Shown here in pieces: positions 18,685 to 23,766 of a DNA stretch of 23,766 nucleotides. Numbering within the stretch: position 1 is the stretch's first letter; every line of letters starts with the position of its first letter. The notes below the pieces were generated by a model that saw only the letters and a program-made list of their open reading frames with translations, did not search any database and was not told the origin of the DNA. The stretch is from Carex sylvatica (lineage: Eukaryota > Streptophyta > Magnoliopsida > Poales > Cyperaceae), in NCBI GenBank assembly GCA_964058845.1, contig CAXKVR010000506.1, forward strand, positions 1-23,766. The letters are read 5' to 3'. The position numbers and the translations under genes are program-made.

Positions 18685-18693
18685 TTCGTACCT
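18685..18693. repeat. Target-site duplication, right copy (TTCGTACCT)
   Basis: Exact 9-bp copy of 8229-8237, directly abutting the CCGACATT... end of the element. Confidence 0.95.
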
Positions 18694-19015
18694 AGTTAGT
18701 TATATTATGCTGAAATTTATTGGTGATAAGATGGAAATATAATAATAATAAAAAAGTTACGGTCTGAAATTTACAAATAACTGTAAAAGTTCTTTTTAAC
18801 GGTTTGAGCGTGTTTGTTCATCTCATCTTCAGCCTTCTCAGAAGTTGCCACAAAAAATCATAATACCACAGTAAAAAATTCTACCGGTACGCCATCTTTT
18901 CTTAGAAAATAAATACTTCTTTCATGTATTATTAAAATTTCAAATTAAAGAGAATAATGTACCTAATTATTTATTTTTATATGAAATATTCTTAGGCACA
19001 ATTTTTTTTCAGTTG
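18694..19015. other. AT-rich intergenic DNA right of the MULE
   Basis: About 320 bp without coding frames or recognised element ends. It should be the continuation of the pre-insertion sequence found left of 8229. Confidence 0.45.
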
Positions 19016-19026
19016 TCTTAAATTAG

Positions 19027-19420
19027 AGTATGGCTAGTATAACATCAGTGTCATTTCAGTCTATATAACACCAACTCCAAAACTTATCGAATCGATTTCA
19101 AACTGTGAATCCAAACCGTTCAACCCGATCTAATTCATTAATTGTGCGTTTGCATGTAAGATTTATAACTTTTTGAATTTATTTGATATTAAGTCAAGCG
19201 GTCAAATGTGTGAGTTTTTAAGTTAATTTTAATACATACATTTTTTAATTTTTTTACTGCTTGATTTGATGCTAAAATAACTTGAAAATATAAAAGTTTG
19301 AATGTAAACGCATCACTCATAAAATAAATTAGTTTGAACGGTTTGAATTAGTCGTTTGGAGTCTATTCAATCAATTTTGAAATTAGTGTCATGTGACACC
19401 AATGTTATACTAGCTAAACT
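19027..19420. mobile_element. Foldback MITE, about 394 bp (copy 2 of the family)
   Basis: The left end AGTATGGCTAGTATAACATC and the right end (inverse: AGTTTAGCTAGTATAACATT) are imperfect inverted repeats, and the complementarity extends inward (GTGTCA..., AATTTATTTTATGAGTGATG against CATTAATTGTGCGTTTGCAT). TCTTAAATTA occurs on both sides (19016-19025 and 19421-19430), giving a 9-10 bp target duplication, which points to a MULE-type MITE. It shares the AAGTCAAGCGGTCAAA block and the arm layout with the element at 736-1138. No coding capacity. Confidence 0.75.
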
Positions 19421-19662
19421 TCTTAAATTATATTTTCGAGTGAATAAAATTGGTTATTTGTCACTCAAAAATCTTCAAATTTAAAAAATATTATTTCAAA
19501 ATTTAAAATTGTAATAATGTCACTTTAAACTTTATTAATTTTTAATTTTGTCACTTCAAATAACTAATGACTAAAATAACTCTTCCTCTCCATCGGACTC
19601 TCTTCCTCTCCTCTCCTCGCCTGATACAGTGCTGTTCATCTCAGCAGGTGTGTTACTATCCT

Positions 19663-19939
19663 ACAGAGGAATGGAAAAAGGTCCACGTACCAGCGATATG
19701 GTTACGTTTTGAAGGTGTCTCAGGTAGAGTACTCTGGATGCGATGGGGAAGAAAGCAACTATTTGAAATGGAGGCAATGGGGATGGGAAGACTCGGTGAT
19801 GCAGATTGCCTCCCGCTCTTGCCATCATCAGATAAATGGATTATGGAGCACAATTGGAAGTTTCCAAATGTCCGATATTCACTTCACTTTTGATCTGATG
19901 GAAAAGCAAATTCACTACAGACAAAGTCCATACTGTGGA
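19663..19939 (+). pseudogene. Fragment of a nepenthesin-type aspartic protease gene, frameshifted
   Basis: One frame reads KKVHVPAIWLRFEGVSG...DADCLPLLPSSD. From about 19835 the next frame reads STIGSFQMSDIHFTFDL followed by MEKQIHYRQSPYC. Taken in order these resemble the end of A1-family plant aspartic peptidases, as I know it: 'vPaitLhFeG', 'CLaiLPss', 'siiGnfQmqnihftyDl', 'i.F.ps.C'. At least one frameshift separates them. The active-site Asp regions are absent. The piece lies between the inverted repeats of a MULE-like element, so I read it as captured host sequence, probably from a last exon. The identification is from pattern memory and needs a database search. Confidence 0.5.
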
Positions 19940-19940
19940 A

Positions 19941-20122
19941 TGATTGAAATTTGTGTTTGTGTGTGTGTGTGTGTGTGTTTCCTTTTTCCTTTTCCGTGCT
20001 CTCTTGTTTGAATTAATTAATGTTTTCTGTTGTGATTGAAATTTGTGTGTTTCTGTGGGTGTGTATTTTCTTCTTCTTTTTGCGTGCTTTCTTGTTTGAA
20101 TTAATAAATGTTCTCTTATTAT
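19941..20122. repeat. 92-bp tandem duplication with a (GT)n microsatellite
   Basis: TGATTGAAATTTGTG begins at 19941 and again at 20033. Both copies run through TTTTCCGTGCT/TTTTGCGTGCT, TCTTGTTTGAATTAAT and AATGTT. The first copy contains about 11 GT units (19956-19978). Confidence 0.75.
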
Positions 20123-20535
20123 TCCGTGTATGCTCCATATTCTGTCTTTTGAATGTAAATAACGCTCAATCTAATTGACGTTTGCATGTAGAAAAGAAAG
20201 GGTTTTCTCTCCAACTACAAAACACATGTAAAAGAAAAGAAACACGTGTACTAAATTTTCCGAGGAAATTAACTAATTTTATTGATTTCTGATATTTTTT
20301 CAATCACTGTATCAGGCAAGGATAGTAACACACCTACTGAGATGAACAGCACTGTATCAGGCGAGGAGAGGAGAGGAAGAGCCTGAGAGTATTTTAGTCA
20401 TTAATTATTTGGAATGACAAAATTAAAAATTAATGAAGTTCAGAGTGACATTATTACAATTTCAAATTCCGAAATGATATTTTTCAAATTTGAAAATTTT
20501 GGAGCGACAAATAACTAATTTTCTCTTTATATTAT

Positions 20536-21026
20536 TCTAACCATTAATATAGAGTTATATTCCAAATTTACAAATATTTAAATAATAGACACCAGCTACT
20601 TAAGGCTAAAAATATCAGTATTTGTTTCAAATTTGTTTTGAGCTAGGCGTATTTTTGTTTCTTTTAAACCTAAAGGCTAACTAAAAAGATAAATGTTAGA
20701 ATTTCATTGACAGTAACATTTGTTTTTTTTAAAAGTTAATGACTTTAAATGTCTACTAAATAATTTTATTGATAAATATGTATTTACAATTACTCAAATG
20801 ACTCTAATTTGAATGCATAGACTTTATTTTTTACCTTGGAAATTTTACTTTACAGCACAAGCCCTTTGTCAAACCATACCGGAAATTATGTCGAGAACTT
20901 GATATACATTGAAGGAGATTTGTGTCTTATAACTGTAGTTACTCTCATATGAAACAATAACAGACTAATTATTCTTCTTCATATATATTATTCTTTCTGT
21001 ATATATGTTTTAATCATTTCATAAAA
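20536..21026. other. AT-rich intergenic DNA, no gene seen
   Basis: No open frame with coding character and no recognised element ends. Confidence 0.45.
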
Positions 21027-21201
21027 ATATTAAAATGTACTTGCAGATCAAATTTTACATTTTTTTTAATTTGTTTACTATTTATTAAGTATTTAACAAA
21101 ATCGTTATATTTTGACCAATGAATTTTTGTACCCATTTTAATAAATAGTAAAAAAATTCGAAAAAAATATAAAATTTGATCTGCAAGAACATTTTAACAT
21201 A
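21027..21201. mobile_element. Small foldback MITE-like inverted repeat, about 175 bp
   Basis: The left arm 21027-21088 (TTGCAGATCAAATTTTACAT...TTTACTATTTATTAA) is the near-exact inverse of the right arm 21138-21201, with a roughly 50-bp loop. No clear target duplication. The open frame across it on the minus strand is not supported as a gene. Confidence 0.65.
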
Positions 21202-21718
21202 TCCATCATATTGAACGATTTGGATCGACTGTTCGGACTTTGAAAACATAGAATATAATCTGATGTCACAAAAAAAAAATGTAATTGGATTCCTCCTCAA
21301 TTTTAATACAATCTTAGAAAATAACAGTACTCGAAATATCAAATAGTTCAATTAAAAAGCACATAATGATCAACTCGTTCTTTCTAGCTTTCATTATGTA
21401 GGGATAGTAAAAACCACAACATATATATAACATTTGTAAAACAGAGAAAAATCTATGCTAAAGAAGTATGTTTGTTGAAGTTTAGCATGACTGTTACAAA
21501 CAGAGAGTTTCCTGGAATCCCACAAACATGATTTATTGGTTATTCTCAAAACTGTTTGAGGGGTTTGATCCTCTCTGGTGATATACAAGTAAAACTGAAG
21601 TGCTATATTAGATACCGGCGTTATCTTGCTAACATTTATTGTAGTTACAAAGTTTGTACCTACGGTTTAAAGAAAGAACAAATTGCTCCACACAAAAAAA
21701 AAAGAAAGGTAAAACAAC
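21202..21718. other. Intergenic DNA between two MITEs, no gene seen
   Basis: AT-rich. Short frames on both strands have no recognisable content. Confidence 0.4.
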
Positions 21719-22185
21719 AGTACGATTAGGGGTGTCAATGGCACCCGTTTACCTGACCCGTATCATATCTGAAAACACGAGTATAAATAAGATTTTTTTT
21801 CTATTAGCTAATCGGATACAGGTAAGGGTAATGAATTTTTTTTTTATCTTATCCGTTTTCGTATAAAATAATTTTTAAAAATAAAATTATATATATAGAT
21901 ATATATTTGTATGAAGATGATACTGACACGATAAAATTTGTATTTTATTAAATTTTCATAATACAAATTAGTTGTATTCATTATTTTTTTCTTATTTTGA
22001 AAAATATTTGGTCAAAAATACAAATCAAAATGTTAATGACATTTTTTTAATCCGTTTACCTGACAAGTACCGTATTCGAAAAGACGAGTAAAGGTAAAGA
22101 TTTTTTTTTGTTATCATAACAGGTACGGGTATAAAAATATCTCCACCCGACCTGTATCGTACCCGTTGACACCCCTAAGTACGAT
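21719..22185. mobile_element. hAT-type MITE (451 bp) with exact 8-bp target duplication
   Basis: AGTACGAT occurs at 21719-21726 and 22178-22185, flanking 21727-22177. The element starts TAGGGGTGTCAA and ends in the exact inverse, TTGACACCCCTA. An 8-bp duplication with a TAGGGGTGTCAA-type terminus is characteristic of plant hAT non-autonomous elements. The interior carries degenerate subterminal copies of CCGTTTACCTGAC, ACCCGTAT and AAAACACGAGTA/AAAAGACGAGTA, probably the transposase-binding repeats. No coding capacity. Confidence 0.9.
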
Positions 22186-22998
22186 CCCTAAGAGCTAAAA
22201 ATGAAAGAATAGATTGTAATTGAAATCAGTGGAGATCTAATCTGGCTCTATCGCATGCCAGAGTCTGCCAGTACCAGATCTTTACTGTACCAGTACCGGG
22301 TCTGTTCTGTACCAGTCCCCATTCCTTCCGGTTCCAATTTGTGTCTTATGATTTCTCATATTGCAACGAGCTCAGTTCATTACACTCATCGAACAAAGAA
22401 AAAGAAAAGAGAGTCAATACCAGAATAATCTTCCTCCACAGAAACTACAAATGAATTAATTGATTTCAATAATCAAGGAAATGGATGGATAAACAGAGAT
22501 AGAGGAGTTGATTACCGCAAGTAGAGGCGAGAGAGGGAGGAGACAGAGAGGCAATCACAAGTAGAGTGGATGAGCCAGAACAAAAAGGGTTTTGGTACAA
22601 ATCTTGATGGAGATAACCACAATACGAGTACCATCAGCTATAGCAGTAAACAATTTTGAATCTTATTAACCATCTTTCTTTTTCATAAAGGACAACCCAC
22701 AATGTTATTACTTTTAGTTGCAACTGCAATCGTCGCGTAACAACACCAAATGTCCAAAAAATGCCGGTACACAAAACCACATTTTGAGCTTAACAATAAC
22801 CCCTATGATATGCACTTTACATGAAGCCAACAAATTCTGCAATGCATCAGCTTTGATTACATCCATAAACTAATCAGTAGCCACACATTCCTATTTTTTA
22901 CACCCCAAAATGAGGTGCAGAGAAAGGCCGTGAACTGAGTTATGCATGTTCGCTGCTGGATTTGATCACCAAGAAACATGAAATCTGATTCTGTGCAA
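22186..22998. other. Intergenic DNA with GTACCAGT motifs, no gene assigned
   Basis: 22258-22322 has clustered CCAGTACC/GTACCAGT motifs like those in the LINE-linked region at 23170-23380. The remainder includes a GA-rich patch (22500-22560) and otherwise ordinary AT-rich sequence. I found no frame or splice set that supports a gene. Confidence 0.4.
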
Positions 22999-23165
22999 TT
23001 TTCTTTTCTTTTTTTTTTGAGGGAAAGCCCTTAGGCATATATTAATCATAGCAAATTCTTACATTGCACAAAAAATCTATTGTCAGCTAGCCTAAACATT
23101 GGAAAGCAGATGATAGCATTCCTAGAAAAGAGTAAAAACAAGACTAAATAAAAACACAACCAGTA

Positions 23166-23390
23166 TTTAAACTGGTACCAGTGAATGAACATAAATAAAA
23201 CTAAAGGTATCAAGTGAACTGAACCGGTATCAGTAAGTGAACAGGACCAGTACCAGTACTAAAGCTGAAGCTCTGGTACAAGAACCAGTACCAGAAAGTG
23301 AACAGAACTGCAAAACCAGTACTACAGCTGAAACCCGGTACCAGTAAGTGACAAGAAGTGGAGACGAGTACCAGTAAGCTATCCTAGGCG
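23166..23390. repeat. Imperfect 61-bp tandem repeats rich in GGTACCAGT
   Basis: GAACCGGTATCAGTAAGTGA at 23221 and GAACCAGTACCAGAAAGTGA at 23282 start successive units. A further CGGTACCAGTAAGTGA near 23337 and ACTGGTACCAGTGAATGA near 23172 extend the series. It lies in the presumed 3' UTR of the LINE. Confidence 0.65.
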
Positions 23391-23458
23391 GAGAAACCCG
23401 TGCCGCTTGCTGACTGTCCCGTTCTTTTCCTTCATCGTGCTGGTGCTGTGTGAATGCA

Positions 23459-23766
23459 CTAGGCATTTTGTGAATCCTGGTTTGTAAAAATTGTGGATTC
23501 CAGGTGCTGTTGCAAGTTCATCATTCTTACTTCATATTCATTTGGGAACCCACAGTAACTATCTCCAGTTGTTCTTGCCTTATTCGCCAGATCATGTGGT
23601 GTGCGCAGTACCTCTCTGTTAACATGGTGTATTGTTACCCGGCCCTGCATACCTTGAATGTGTTGGCGCATTTGGTCACTTTTTCAGATGCTTGCCATGA
23701 GGGTATGTCATCCAGGCGGTATTCTGTGATGATCTCCACAAGTGTTTTACAGTCGGAGTATACGGC
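23459..23766 (-). pseudogene. LINE ORF2 C-terminus, RNase H-like domain, frameshifted
   Basis: From the right edge one frame reads AVYSDCKTLVEIITEYRLDD then IPSWQASEKV and soon meets a stop (...VCRAG). From about 23671 a second frame reads GRVTIHHVNREVLRTPHDLA + NKAR and ends at 23459. These are the 'DC..LV' strand with an Asp and the final 'hV.RE.N..aH.LA..aR' helix of RNase H/RVT_3 domains in plant LINE-type reverse transcriptase proteins. They are consecutive parts of one domain, so a frameshift near 23640-23680 has broken the gene. The catalytic core upstream is outside the window. Confidence 0.65.

Larger units (their letters stand above)
19437..20526. mobile_element. Pack-MULE-like element with about 210-bp inverted repeats
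   Basis: The arms at about 19446-19661 and 20320-20522 are inverted copies: TTATTTGTC near the ends, GTAATAATGTCACT, ATTAATTTTTAATTTTGTCA, and an inner GC-rich block, CTCCTCGCCTGATACAGTGC + TGTTCATCTCAG, ending in GTGTGTTACTATCC. Likely target duplication: TTATATTTT (19428-19436) against TTATATTAT (20527-20535), 8 of 9 bases. Long inverted repeats, a near 9-bp duplication and no transposase fit a non-autonomous MULE. The interior carries a gene-like fragment, described separately. Confidence 0.7.
22999..23766 (-). mobile_element. 3' end of an L1-type LINE, truncated by the window edge
   Basis: On the minus strand the sequence runs from an RNase H-like coding end (23766-23459) through an untranslated stretch to AAGGGCTTTCCCTC followed by a poly(A) tract (22999-23018). 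A coding end of this kind followed by poly(A) is typical of plant L1-clade elements. The body lies beyond the right edge. Confidence 0.65.

Noticed and set aside
21085..21351. Minus-strand ORF of 88 aa
   Set aside because: It covers one arm of the small foldback MITE and AT-rich flank, has low-complexity Phe/Ile/Lys composition, and shows no splice or homology support.

Overview
This is nuclear DNA of a flowering plant. It is AT-rich, has short GT-AG introns, carries a HANABA TARANU-type GATA factor exon and plant-specific domains (plant mobile domain, nepenthesin-type protease), and is dense in plant transposon families (MULE, hAT MITE, SINE, L1-type LINE). I cannot name the species. All spliced models below were assembled by hand from the sequence. 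Each was accepted only because splice sites, reading phase and open frames agree across every joint.

Left part (1-8228). The last exon of a HAN-like GATA zinc-finger gene (194-454, +) enters from the left edge. It is followed by AT-rich intergenic DNA with a 403-bp foldback MITE (736-1138) and a SINE with an 18-bp target duplication (2189-2326). A complete host gene of 14 exons encoding 402 aa lies on the minus strand (7535 to 2674). Its exons are too short to be seen as long ORFs. I do not recognise the protein. It has a 13-nt microexon and a probable GC-AG intron.

Centre (8229-18693). One complete, 10,447-bp Mutator-like element (MULE) is flanked by a perfect 9-bp target duplication, TTCGTACCT. 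It has 130-146 bp terminal inverted repeats ending in CCGACATTTTTAAAAATA, with palindromic 39-bp subterminal units. It holds two convergent genes. On the plus strand, starting at the left end, is a three-exon mudrA-like transposase of 1051 aa: WRKY-GCM1-type zinc finger, MULE DDE core, SWIM finger and an RRSTSQ-repeat tail. On the minus strand, starting at the right end, is a seven-exon gene for a plant mobile domain (PMD) protein, interrupted near its end by one in-frame TGA. Both genes appear to start at a TATA-like box just inside the inverted repeat, have a purine/pyrimidine-skewed leader, and then a leader intron filled with tandem repeats (30-bp units on the left; 245-bp and 116-bp units on the right). 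The two 3' ends face each other across an array of seven 176-bp repeats plus a partial one. A 79-aa Cys/Lys-rich ORF lies just after the transposase.

Right part (18694-23766). This is transposon-rich intergenic DNA. It holds a second member of the foldback MITE family (about 19027-19420) and a Pack-MULE-like element (19437-20526) whose interior resembles a frameshifted piece of a nepenthesin-type aspartic protease gene. Further right are a small foldback MITE (21027-21201), a hAT MITE with an exact 8-bp target duplication (21727-22177), and the 3' end of an L1-type LINE with a frameshifted RNase H domain (23000-23766, minus).

The strongest candidate for a distinctive system is the two-gene MULE. 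A transposase and a PMD protein (a family that in Arabidopsis acts in transposon silencing and gene expression) are carried convergently, in a layout like mudrA/mudrB of maize MuDR, with satellite arrays in both leader introns and between the genes.
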